Shown: piece by piece, positions 1 through 7,005 of the stretch
Layout: the number at the start of each line of letters is the position of its first letter
Numbering within the stretch: the first letter of the stretch is position 1
DNA from: Alphaproteobacteria bacterium
GTDB lineage: Bacteria; Pseudomonadota; Alphaproteobacteria; Puniceispirillales; Puniceispirillaceae
Assembly (NCBI GenBank): GCA_011526395.1
Contig: WTHW01000135.1
Span: 1-9,776 of the forward strand
Reading direction: 5' to 3'
Length of the DNA stretch: 9,776 nucleotides
Notes under the pieces: model-generated
Told to the model about the DNA's origin: nothing
The model's database searches: none
Seen by the model: the letters and a program-made list of their open reading frames with translations, nothing else
Translations under genes and position numbers: made by a program

Positions 1-24
1 CTCGGAGATGTGTATAAGAGACAG
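1..24 (+). other. Residual Nextera transposase adapter (not genomic)
   Basis: These 24 bases equal the 3' end of the Illumina Nextera read-2 adapter. Positions 6-24 are the 19-base Tn5 mosaic end, AGATGTGTATAAGAGACAG, and positions 1-5 (CTCGG) are the adapter bases that precede it. Genomic sequence starts at base 25, where the ftsZ reading frame becomes recognisable. The match sits exactly at the window edge, as expected for an untrimmed read end carried into a contig. A natural Tn5-type element is very unlikely because the bases outside the mosaic end are synthetic adapter sequence and no transposase is present. The adapter should be trimmed before annotation. Confidence 0.97.
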
Positions 25-406
25 CTTCTCTTGCGGCTTTGGCAATCACAGGTGCCGCCCCTGTGCCTGTACCGCCGCCCATGCCAGCTGTGATAAAGAC
101 CATGTTGCAATCACTTAACTCTGCAATCACTTCAGACATAGATTCTTCAGCTGCTTGACGCCCGATATCTGGCTTAGAGCCAGCACCAAGCCCAGCTGTT
201 AAATTTGTGCCTAGCTGGATTTTGCGCGGGGCAAGTGAATGCGCCAACGCTTGGCCGTCTGTATTTGCGACCAGAAAATCAACACCATCTAAATTGGCAT
301 TGATCATATTATTCACAGCGTTACAGCCCGCGCCACCGACACCAATGACGGTAATACGTGGTCTGAGTTCCTGCATTGTTTGTGGAACAGTAAGATTGAT
401 ACTCAT
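25..406 (-). CDS. ftsZ: Cell division protein FtsZ, N-terminal part (3' truncated by contig end)
   Basis: FtsZ is the tubulin-like GTPase that polymerises into the Z ring at midcell and recruits the divisome. The visible 127 codons begin MSINLTVPQT and cover the start of the GTPase domain. The glycine-rich nucleotide loop GVGGAGCNAVNN lies at residues 22-33, ANTDGQAL follows, and the tubulin signature GGGTGTG is at residues 110-116. The fragment ends AKAARE at the adapter junction, so most of the protein is missing, including the rest of the GTPase domain, the T7 synergy loop, the linker and the C-terminal tail. The ATG at 406 is preceded by a good ribosome binding site, GGGAGG, 5 bases upstream, and it matches the usual alphaproteobacterial N terminus. 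It is the last dcw gene seen here and is separated from ftsA by 128 bases. The identification is certain; the truncation is technical. Confidence 0.97.
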
Positions 407-411
407 AATAG

Positions 412-417
412 CCTCCC
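412..417 (-). promoter_or_regulatory. Ribosome binding site of ftsZ
   Basis: On the minus strand the sequence reads GGGAGG, then CTATT, then the ATG at 406. The match to anti-Shine-Dalgarno is strong and the spacing is 5 bases. It supports the MSINLTVP start and lies outside ftsA, so ftsZ can be translated independently of the upstream genes. Confidence 0.75.
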
Positions 418-442
418 TTCAATTTTAAGGCTTATGGGTTAT

Positions 443-459
443 GCTATCGAAATGATAGC
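443..459. repeat. Perfect 6-bp inverted repeat upstream of ftsZ
   Basis: GCTATC (443-448) and GATAGC (454-459) are perfect reverse complements around the 5-base spacer GAAAT. The stem does not extend further and no run of T follows on either strand, so it does not look like an intrinsic terminator. It could be an operator, because it overlaps the candidate -10 box, or a small leader hairpin about 37 bases before the ftsZ start. A chance occurrence is possible at this length. Confidence 0.4.
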
Positions 460-534
460 GGTTGCACTGATGTGGCAAGAGGCATCGCCACAGGTCAGAT
501 TCTTGTAAAACACATCGCATCTTGCGCCTCGTCT

Positions 535-1845
535 CTACAGATGCGTACTTAGCCACATACCAAGCCGCCCAAAGGGGGATTTTGACATGATGGCAGGGTT
601 AATATCGCTCATCTCATCATCAGCAATGCGCGCAATATGCAGCGCCATACCAACAAGAGCTGAAAAGGCAGGGTCAGCTGAATTTTCATCCAACCCCATA
701 ATATGATGTGGCAATGCCAAGCTGGCGCGGCGCTTCCAATATTGCGACACGAAATCAGCCATGCCTGTTAATTGGCTGGCGCCACCTGTTAGTATCACGC
801 GCTGGCTAATATGATTTTCAAGCCCTGCATCACCTAATTTGGCAAATGTCAGATCAAGGATTTCTTCAACACGCGGTCTGATAATATCTGATAATAATTG
901 GCGATTGATCATCTCACCATTTGGCAGTTGCAAATCCTGCATCTGATAGCTTGTGCTGGCAGGGACAAAATTATCACCTGACGCGAGGAACGGAGGCGGA
1001 GATAAAATATCACCTAACCGTTCACCATGAGAGGGGGTAATCGCCCCTTCCACAGCCTTTAATCTTTCAGCATCTGATAAAGAGACAGACAGGACGCGCG
1101 CAATATCGCGTGTGATTTGATTGCCGCCAATCGGCACGGATGTGACGCCAATCACGCCATTATTCAAAAACAGAGCTGCAGATGTTGTCCCGCCGCCCAT
1201 ATCAACCACCAACGCCCCAAGGTCAGCATCTTCTTCACTTAAACAGGCAAGGCCAGAGGCATAAGCGGCATTCCCAACACGCCCCATCGCCAGATGATTA
1301 TGCACAACCGCTTCACTAATATTCAGATACGCTGTGCTAGAAATCGTCACAGATGTGGCATCAAGCGCGAGGTGAGAGGCACGCATCCCTTTTGGATTTT
1401 GCACATGGCTCTGCCCATCAATAATATAATGCAACCGCTCAGAGGTAATCAGGCTTCTATCTGCTGGCACAGCTTCTTGGAATTGTTTTGCCACAAGACG
1501 CCTAATATCACGGCGCGAGACGATAGGGTCAGCTAGCTCAAGGTGATAGCGTCCGATTTGTGATTTCACATTGCCGCCCGGCATCACAATATGCAGATCT
1601 TTAACAGTGATACCTGCTTTGCGCTCAGCTGATTCAACCACCTTGCCAACTGTCTCACTAAACAGCGCTAAATCAGATATCTCACCGCGCCTCACACCAG
1701 CAGAGGCATGAAGCGCATGAGATAAAATATGCAATTTCTCACCAGCTGGCTCGACAATCAAGCACCCCAGCTTTGATGAGCCAATATCAAGAATGGCAAA
1801 AGGGCTCTTGGCTGATACGGATTTAATAGGGGTTAATGCGTTCAT
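535..1845 (-). CDS. ftsA: Cell division protein FtsA
   Basis: FtsA is an actin-like ATPase that ties FtsZ filaments to the inner membrane and recruits later divisome proteins. The 436-residue product has the actin-fold motifs in order: phosphate-1 loop LDIGSSKLGCL (19-29), the FtsA-specific 1C domain around residues 90-180, phosphate-2 loop VVDMGGGTTSAAL (213-225), and the adenosine motif VILTGGASQLTG (350-361). The C terminus, FGRLGMWLSTHL (425-436), follows a linker and resembles the amphipathic membrane-targeting helix at the end of FtsA proteins. Length is within the family range. The ATG at 1845 overlaps the ftsQ stop in an ATGA junction. The Shine-Dalgarno match, AAAGGGG, is only moderate at 8 bases, so translation is probably coupled to ftsQ. 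The stop is TAG. Confidence 0.97.
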   Translation of the reverse strand: MNALTPIKSVSAKSPFAILDIGSSKLGCLIVEPAGEKLHILSHALHASAGVRRGEISDLALFSETVGKVVESAERKAGITVKDLHIVMPGGNVKSQIGRYHLELADPIVSRRDIRRLVAKQFQEAVPADRSLITSERLHYIIDGQSHVQNPKGMRASHLALDATSVTISSTAYLNISEAVVHNHLAMGRVGNAAYASGLACLSEEDADLGALVVDMGGGTTSAALFLNNGVIGVTSVPIGGNQITRDIARVLSVSLSDAERLKAVEGAITPSHGERLGDILSPPPFLASGDNFVPASTSYQMQDLQLPNGEMINRQLLSDIIRPRVEEILDLTFAKLGDAGLENHISQRVILTGGASQLTGMADFVSQYWKRRASLALPHHIMGLDENSADPAFSALVGMALHIARIADDEMSDINPAIMSKSPFGRLGMWLSTHL

Positions 1846-2657
1846 GTTTTTTGCCCCTTTTTGCTAAGTGGCAGATTTGGCTCCACAATCAACTGCCCAG
1901 AGACACGCATATCAATCACAGCCAAATCACGTTTCATGATTTTGGTATCACGATCTAAAATCGCCAGCTTCGACCATGCCAAAACCGCATTATCTTCAGG
2001 CAATTTCACAGATAGCCCTGTGCGTAAATGCACATCCCAGCGTCTGTTTGACACACGTTGAATGGCCCACACATCAGCATATAAATCAGGCTCTGTGCGT
2101 AACGATTCTATGATATATTTTGCCTGCTCAGCTGCCCCTTCACCTGACAGAACGGGCAAATGGCTAAATTCAGCTGGATTGGCGCCAAATATCAGTGCGC
2201 CTGTCTCATCAATCAGCCTGTGACCTGCGGCTGTTTGCAACAGGGCAAGCGGGCGACGTTCCACCAAATCAAGGCGAAGCGCATCTGGATATACCCGCGA
2301 GACTCGTGCTGATTTCACCCAGCCAAGCTGTTGCAGATTATGTTGAATATCTGACAATGATAATGACAATAGCGGCGTGCCATAGCCTGCACCAATCGCG
2401 GTCTTTAGCTCATCATCTGATGTATAATTGCGTCCTGTGATATGCAAATCTGCGAGGGCAAAACCTTGCTCTGCACTGATATCATACCCGCCTTGCAAGA
2501 TAGCATCACGCCCCATCCATAGCCCTGCCATCAAGCATACCGCTCCAAGGCTCACACCGCCAATGGCAGCCTTTTTCGCATGCGGCCAGCTAAAGTGGCG
2601 CATCGTGCGTCTTGGGGTATCAGGGGTTTGCTTTTGCCAGAACATCAATCGTCGCAT
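1842..2657 (-). CDS. ftsQ: Cell division protein FtsQ
   Basis: FtsQ is a bitopic inner-membrane protein of the divisome. With FtsB and FtsL it links the cytoplasmic ring to the periplasmic septal wall synthases. The 271-residue product has a basic cytoplasmic tail (about 1-29), one membrane segment (about 30-49), and a periplasmic POTRA domain (about 66-134) with the characteristic block LGWVKSARVSRVYPDALRL and VERRPLALLQ. A beta domain follows, ending near VIDMRVSGQLIVEPN. The ATG at 2657 has GGAG 8 bases upstream. A second in-frame ATG (residue 5, at 2645) forms a TGATG junction with the ddl stop, but it lacks a comparable upstream site, so the first ATG is preferred. The gene overlaps ddl by 13 bases and ftsA by 4. 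Confidence 0.95.
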   Translation of the reverse strand: MRRLMFWQKQTPDTPRRTMRHFSWPHAKKAAIGGVSLGAVCLMAGLWMGRDAILQGGYDISAEQGFALADLHITGRNYTSDDELKTAIGAGYGTPLLSLSLSDIQHNLQQLGWVKSARVSRVYPDALRLDLVERRPLALLQTAAGHRLIDETGALIFGANPAEFSHLPVLSGEGAAEQAKYIIESLRTEPDLYADVWAIQRVSNRRWDVHLRTGLSVKLPEDNAVLAWSKLAILDRDTKIMKRDLAVIDMRVSGQLIVEPNLPLSKKGQKT

Positions 2658-3559
2658 TGGGCTATCTCCAATAAATGATTGACCAGCTCTTCACCTGAAA
2701 TCCCCCGCCACAGCGCTTGCTCAGGGACAAGTGATGTCGCTGTCATGCCTGGCTGGGTATTCACTTCGAGCATATAGAGCTGGTTTTTCTTATCATCATA
2801 ACGATAATCAGCACGTGCGACGCCGCGGCATCCTAGCAACTGATAGGCTGCCTCTGCCCAATCAAGGGCAAGCGTCTCAACTTCCTTTGGGATCTCAGCA
2901 GGCAAGATATGACGCGATCCACCTGCTTTATATTTGGCATCAAAATCATAAAAAGCTTCATCTGTGGTGATTTCAGTCACGCCAAGCGCTGTCCCATCCA
3001 AGACAGAGACTGTCAGCTCTTTGCCCGGAATAAAGGCCTCAGCAAATAGCTGTGTGCCAACTTCCCACTGATCATGTGATACTGGCGGCTCACCTGCTTT
3101 GACAATCTTCACACCAAAGCTAGACCCCTCATTGATAGGCTTAATGACATAATCACCTTCATAATTTTCAGGCATCAGAAGCCCATTATCCTCACGCAGA
3201 GATAAACGCGTTGGCACCGCGATACCGCCCGTGCGGAATAGCTGGCGTGATATCACCTTATTCATCGCCACCGCAGATGCCACAACACCGCTATGTGTAT
3301 AAGGGATACCCATAATATTCAGCATCCCTTGCACAGACCCATCCTCGCCAATTTGACCATGCAGGGCATTATAGACACGCGATGGGTTCATCTCTTTCAG
3401 GCGTGTTTGAATATCTCTGTCAAACTCAACTTCAATCGCATCCCAGCCAGCGCCTCTGGCAGCTTTTGCGCAAAATGCGGCTGACACACGACTCACAGCG
3501 GCCTCAGATGTCCAGCCACCCATAATCACAGCCACTCGTCTTGGATCTTGGTCACGCAT
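2645..3559 (-). CDS. ddl: D-alanine--D-alanine ligase
   Basis: This cytoplasmic ATP-grasp enzyme joins two D-alanines to make the dipeptide that MurF adds to the peptidoglycan precursor. From the chosen ATG it is 304 residues, close to E. coli DdlB (306). Visible features are VAVIMGG (9-15), the active-site Glu19, NALHGQIGEDGSVQG (64-78), ATP-grasp lysine and loop VIKPINEGSSFG (138-149), omega-loop YDFDAKY (204-210), catalytic Arg249, and the metal-binding block LEVNTQPGMT (264-273) with SLVP (276-279). The start at 3559 has GGAG 6 bases upstream and overlaps the murB stop by 8 bases. The frame is open further upstream, with ATGs at 3565 and 3580 and a TTG at 3583, but these are worse placed. 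The N-terminal loop reads SEAAVS where the family usually has AEREVS. Confidence 0.95.
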   Translation of the reverse strand: MRDQDPRRVAVIMGGWTSEAAVSRVSAAFCAKAARGAGWDAIEVEFDRDIQTRLKEMNPSRVYNALHGQIGEDGSVQGMLNIMGIPYTHSGVVASAVAMNKVISRQLFRTGGIAVPTRLSLREDNGLLMPENYEGDYVIKPINEGSSFGVKIVKAGEPPVSHDQWEVGTQLFAEAFIPGKELTVSVLDGTALGVTEITTDEAFYDFDAKYKAGGSRHILPAEIPKEVETLALDWAEAAYQLLGCRGVARADYRYDDKKNQLYMLEVNTQPGMTATSLVPEQALWRGISGEELVNHLLEIAQCDD

Positions 3560-4487
3560 CTTCATCTCCGCTAAACTCATCAACTACAGGGCTTTGGTCT
3601 GACAGGAAGCGCCCCATCCTCTTTATTTCCCAGCGCAAACGCACACCTGATTGTGCGCGCACCTCTGCTCTCACACGCTCGCCAAGCTGCTCAATCTCAT
3701 AGGCAGTGGCCGCGCCATGATTAATCAGGAAATTACAATGTTTATCGCTCATGCTGGCATCACCAACGCGCAAGCCTCTGCATCCTGCCTCAGATATGAC
3801 TTGCCACGCTTTATGCCCATCTGGATTGGCAAAGGTTGACCCGCCAGTGCGCACACCTTGCGGCTGTGTCTCAGCGCGCATCTTCAGCATTTGCTTCATC
3901 TCAGCCCTAATCTCATCACCATCACCGTCAGATGTGATAAGGCTCGCAGATAGGAAGATCATATCAGCTGGCACATCGCTATGACGATAGGCCATGCCCA
4001 TTTCCTCAGGCGTTAATTCATGGATTTTGCCAGCTCTATCCATCAGGCGGGCAGTGCGCACAACATCCTTAAACTCACCACCATAACAGCCAGCATTCAT
4101 CCGCAAGCCGCCACCGATTGTGCCGGGAATGGTTACAAGAAAGGCAAGACCGCTTCTATCATGGCGGGCGGCAAATCTGGCAACATCAGCATCTGTGGCA
4201 CCGGCGCCTGCGATAATCACATCACCTGACAGGCTGATATCAGCTAGCGCGCCTGTTAATTTGATAACAGCGCCTGAAATCCCGCCATCACGTATCAACA
4301 TATTTGAGCCAGCCCCCATAATGGTCAGCGGCATATCATCTGGCAGTTGCGATAAGAACTGCGCCAAATCAGCTTCATTGGCAGGCTCAAAATACAGATC
4401 TGCCACACCGCCCACACCTAACCAAGTGCGGCTTGCCAATGCTTCATTATGATAAAGTGCGCCCTCTAAATTGGTGAATGAGGTCAT
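3552..4487 (-). CDS. murB: UDP-N-acetylenolpyruvoylglucosamine reductase MurB
   Basis: MurB is the cytoplasmic FAD enzyme that reduces UDP-GlcNAc-enolpyruvate with NADPH to give UDP-MurNAc. The 311-residue product is of the shorter, type II kind. FAD-binding segments are GAGSNMLI (58-65) and IPGTIGG (120-126) with NAGCYGGE (131-138). The substrate-contacting YRHSD is at 167-171. The proton-donor serine is in GGSTFANP (Ser217), and the C-terminal catalytic glutamate is in LRWEIKRMG (Glu287). The motif GVGGVADLYF (24-33) has Val where GVGGPA is common; this should not affect catalysis. The start forms an ATGA overlap with the murC stop. A near-perfect Shine-Dalgarno, AAGGAGG, lies 6 bases upstream inside murC. 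The last 8 bases overlap ddl. Confidence 0.97.
   Translation of the reverse strand: MTSFTNLEGALYHNEALASRTWLGVGGVADLYFEPANEADLAQFLSQLPDDMPLTIMGAGSNMLIRDGGISGAVIKLTGALADISLSGDVIIAGAGATDADVARFAARHDRSGLAFLVTIPGTIGGGLRMNAGCYGGEFKDVVRTARLMDRAGKIHELTPEEMGMAYRHSDVPADMIFLSASLITSDGDGDEIRAEMKQMLKMRAETQPQGVRTGGSTFANPDGHKAWQVISEAGCRGLRVGDASMSDKHCNFLINHGAATAYEIEQLGERVRAEVRAQSGVRLRWEIKRMGRFLSDQSPVVDEFSGDEDA
3566..3569 (-). promoter_or_regulatory. Ribosome binding site deciding the ddl start
   Basis: On the minus strand the order is GCGGAG, ATGAAG, then ATG at 3559. GGAG lies 6 bases before that ATG but directly abuts the ATG at 3565 and lies downstream of those at 3580 and 3583. Spacing therefore favours the third in-frame ATG, which also gives the N terminus closest to E. 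coli DdlB. Confidence 0.6.
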
Positions 4488-5911
4488 GAACTCCCTCCTT
4501 TTCCCAATTTTGCGTCTAGCTCAGCTGGCAAGCTAGCAGCCCAATTTGTGATAGAGCCAGCGCCAAGGCACATAACAATATCACCATCACTTGCATGATT
4601 TGCGATCATATCGGCCAGTGCCTCTGGTGCCTCTAGCGCATAGGCGCCGCGATGACCATATGCTTGCAGGCCTGCCACCAAATCAGCTTTGCCATAACCT
4701 TCGATAGGCGCTTCACCTGCGGCATAAATATCAGCAACAATCACAATATCTGCCTCGTTAAAACAGCGACAGAAATCATCAAATAAATCACGCAATCTTG
4801 TATATCTATGAGGCTGAACCACCGCGATCAGCTTATTGCCATCTGCCTTCATACGCCCCGCATTCAAGGCGGCTGTGATCTCAACAGGGTGATGACCATA
4901 ATCATCAATCACCGTGATACCATGGGCTATGCCTTTGATATCAAATCGTCTGCCAACCCCTTTGAAATTGGCAAGCGCCTCTCTTATGACATCATGTGAT
5001 ATGCCCATTTCCAGTGCGACAGAAATCGCGGCCAGTGCATTTTGTACATTATGCGTTCCCAGCATAGGGAAGGTGATATTTTCAACCAATTCCCCTTGTC
5101 CCATCAGACGGTCAGAAAGCTGAATATCAAAACGCATCTTATCACAGCCATTTGTGATATTCACCGCTCTCACATCAGCCATAACGGACAAGCCATAGGT
5201 CAAGATACGTCTGTCTCTAATCTTTGGTAGCAAGCGTTGCACAGCTGGATGGTCAATGCACAAGCTCGCAAAGCCATAAAAGGGGATAGAGGCAACGAAA
5301 TTCTCAAAGGCTAGTTCTAGATTTTCATAACTGCCATGATGATCAAGATGCTCAGGATCAATGTTCGTGACAATCGCCGCTGTTGGTGTCAGACGCGAGA
5401 ATGACCCATCACTTTCATCAGCCTCAACCACCATCCATTGCCCATCGCCTAATTTGGCATTACTGCCCCAGCTTTGAATGATCCCGCCATTAATCACAGT
5501 CGGGTCAATCTTCGCCGCATCTAGCAAGGTTGCGACTAATGAGGTGGTTGTTGTTTTGCCATGTGTGCCAGCGATTGCCACAGACCAACGAAGGCGCATT
5601 AACTCGCCCAACATTTCAGCGCGATGCACAACAGGTATCAGGCGCGCGCGTGCGGCTTGTAATTCAACATTATCAGGCTTGATAGCTGTTGAAATCACAA
5701 CGATGGATACATCATCTATATTGCTTGCTGATTGTGGTATCGCAATCTCAATACCTCTTTCTCTCAAGCGTCTAACATTATTATTTTCAGCGATATCAGA
5801 TCCCTGCACATCATAGCCAAGCTCAAACAGGATCTCAGCAATCCCACTCATGCCAATACCGCCAATACCGGTGAAATGAATCTTCCCAATGCTAAGTGGT
5901 AACGCGGTCAT
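4484..5911 (-). CDS. murC: UDP-N-acetylmuramate--L-alanine ligase MurC
   Basis: MurC is the cytoplasmic ATP-dependent Mur ligase that adds L-alanine to UDP-MurNAc, the first peptide step. The 475-residue product has all three domains. The N-terminal UDP-binding Rossmann domain shows IHFTGIGGIGMSGIAEIL (11-28). The central ATPase domain has P-loop GTHGKTTTT (115-123), EADESD (163-168) and NIDPEHLDHHG (183-193). The C-terminal amino-acid-binding domain shows GVGRRFD (318-324) and DDYGHHPVEI (336-345). The GTHGK form of the P-loop and DDYGHHP distinguish MurC from MurD, E and F. The ATG at 5911 overlaps the murG stop as ATGA and has AGGAG 7 bases upstream. Length is normal and nothing is broken. 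Confidence 0.98.
   Translation of the reverse strand: MTALPLSIGKIHFTGIGGIGMSGIAEILFELGYDVQGSDIAENNNVRRLRERGIEIAIPQSASNIDDVSIVVISTAIKPDNVELQAARARLIPVVHRAEMLGELMRLRWSVAIAGTHGKTTTTSLVATLLDAAKIDPTVINGGIIQSWGSNAKLGDGQWMVVEADESDGSFSRLTPTAAIVTNIDPEHLDHHGSYENLELAFENFVASIPFYGFASLCIDHPAVQRLLPKIRDRRILTYGLSVMADVRAVNITNGCDKMRFDIQLSDRLMGQGELVENITFPMLGTHNVQNALAAISVALEMGISHDVIREALANFKGVGRRFDIKGIAHGITVIDDYGHHPVEITAALNAGRMKADGNKLIAVVQPHRYTRLRDLFDDFCRCFNEADIVIVADIYAAGEAPIEGYGKADLVAGLQAYGHRGAYALEAPEALADMIANHASDGDIVMCLGAGSITNWAASLPAELDAKLGKGGSS
4494..4500 (-). promoter_or_regulatory. Strong ribosome binding site of murB inside murC
   Basis: AAGGAGG is a 7-base match to the anti-Shine-Dalgarno, 6 bases before the murB ATG. 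It is written within the codons for the C-terminal Lys-Gly-Gly-Ser-Ser residues of MurC. Together with the ATGA stop-start overlap it points to efficient re-initiation after murC. Confidence 0.8.
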
Positions 5912-7005
5912 AGCACGGCTCCTATATCATTGGTTGGTGCTTCATCTGCAAGTGATAATCCTGTTAAGCTAGCAATGTTTAGCGCGGCATCCTTATCACC
6001 AAGCGCTCTTGCGGCGCCTGCCATTGTCTCTCGCGTCTTGGTCTCTTGAATCAGCGTTGCTAGCGTCTGTGCCAGCGTCTCGGCATCAATATCTGCCTCC
6101 GCCATTATGATGGCCGCGCCCTTATCAACAAGGCGCATGGCATTTCCTGTTTGATGATCATCCATGGCGGCCGCAAATGGCACCAATATCGCTGGTCTGC
6201 CACAGGCAGTGATCTCACCAACGCTCGATGCTCCGGCACGGCTGATGATGATATCACTATTGGCAAACAGCCCTGCCACATCATGATAAAACCGCGCCAC
6301 ATCTGCACGCACACCCAACTCGTCATAGGCCTGTTTTAAGCTTGCAATATGCTCATCTCTTGCTTGCTGTGTCAGGGTCAAATTCTCTTTAATATCCTGC
6401 GGCAGGCGCGCGATCGCTTGCGGGATAACATCTGCAAATATCTGCGCGCCCAGCGAGCCGCCAATCACTGTGATATGGCATGTCTTGTTTGCCTGATAAG
6501 GCGCGCTATCAAAAAACGCATCTCTTACCGGCAAGCCCGTCACCGTAACTCGCTTATCTTTTGGCGCGCCAGCTGTCTTATCAAAGCTCAACGCAATATG
6601 TGAGGCTAATTTTGCAAGCAAGCGATTGGCTCTTCCCATCACAGCATTCTGCTCATGCAAGATAATCGGAACGCGAAGGGCGCGTGCGGCAAATAACGGG
6701 GCAAATGACGGATAGCCGCCAAAACCAATAACGCTGGCTGGTCTATTAAATGCCATCGCACCCAAAGATTGCACCACCCCAATCGCCAGCTGTGACAAGC
6801 CAGCTAACTTTCGCATAATGCCAGCATTAAATGGCGAGGCACCTGAAATCACGCGATAGCTAACAGCGCCTTCTACCATCGGCGCGCCTCTTTTATCTGT
6901 GAATAAGATGACCTCATGGCCAGCCTTTTCCAATATTTCGCCAACTGCCAAGGCAGGGAAGATATGACCGCCAGTCCCGCCAGCGGCCAGAATAATTCTA
7001 GCCAT
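5908..7005 (-). CDS. murG: Undecaprenyl-diphospho-muramoylpentapeptide beta-N-acetylglucosaminyltransferase MurG
   Basis: MurG is a GT-B glycosyltransferase on the cytoplasmic face of the inner membrane. It transfers GlcNAc from UDP-GlcNAc to lipid I, making lipid II. The 365-residue product has the acceptor-side glycine loop GGTGGH (9-14, with the conserved His14), FGGYPSF (95-101) and LHEQNAVMG (116-124). The donor domain has IGGSLGA (181-187), SRAGASSVGE (255-264) and the sugar-nucleotide block MDDHQTGNA (281-289). These forms are typical of alphaproteobacteria. The ATG at 7005 has GGAGG 5 bases upstream. It overlaps the end of ftsW by 8 bases (ATGGCTAG) and the start of murC by 4. Confidence 0.97.
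   Translation of the reverse strand: MARIILAAGGTGGHIFPALAVGEILEKAGHEVILFTDKRGAPMVEGAVSYRVISGASPFNAGIMRKLAGLSQLAIGVVQSLGAMAFNRPASVIGFGGYPSFAPLFAARALRVPIILHEQNAVMGRANRLLAKLASHIALSFDKTAGAPKDKRVTVTGLPVRDAFFDSAPYQANKTCHITVIGGSLGAQIFADVIPQAIARLPQDIKENLTLTQQARDEHIASLKQAYDELGVRADVARFYHDVAGLFANSDIIISRAGASSVGEITACGRPAILVPFAAAMDDHQTGNAMRLVDKGAAIIMAEADIDAETLAQTLATLIQETKTRETMAGAARALGDKDAALNIASLTGLSLADEAPTNDIGAVL

Larger units (their letters stand above)
407..534 (-). promoter_or_regulatory. ftsA-ftsZ intergenic region, possible ftsZ promoter
   Basis: This is the only sizeable non-coding stretch. On the minus strand TTGCCA (plus 473-478) and TATCAT (plus 452-457) each match the sigma-70 consensus boxes in 5 of 6 positions, but the spacer is 15 bases, shorter than the preferred 17. 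A six-base perfect inverted repeat overlaps the -10-like box (443-459). There is one GANTC site at 498-502, the target of the CcrM methylase found in many alphaproteobacteria, and one TTAA at 425-428. A complete CtrA box (TTAA-N7-TTAA) is absent. ftsZ promoters in this gap are known in other alphaproteobacteria such as Caulobacter; a promoter here is my inference from position and weak motifs. No terminator is visible. Confidence 0.35.

Noticed and set aside
207..428. Plus-strand open frame over the ftsZ start and its leader
   Set aside because: The minus strand encodes the unmistakable FtsZ N terminus here; the plus-strand product resembles nothing I know.
421..440. CtrA-binding site upstream of ftsZ
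   Set aside because: Only one TTAA half-site (425-428) is present, with no second TTAA 7 bases away on either strand.
443..459. Intrinsic terminator between ftsA and ftsZ
   Set aside because: The stem is only 6 bp and is not followed by a T tract on either strand.
498..502. GANTC (CcrM) site as a sign of cell-cycle control of ftsZ
   Set aside because: One site in 128 bases is not more than chance, and several GANTC sites occur inside coding regions of the window. It is noted in the intergenic entry only.
3293..3303. A second partial match to the Tn5 mosaic end (ATGTGTATAAG, 11 bases)
   Set aside because: It lies inside ddl and encodes the conserved IPYTHSG segment in frame (E. coli has LPYTGSG). 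The match stops after 11 bases and the flanking protein is continuous, so it is a coincidence and not an adapter-mediated join.
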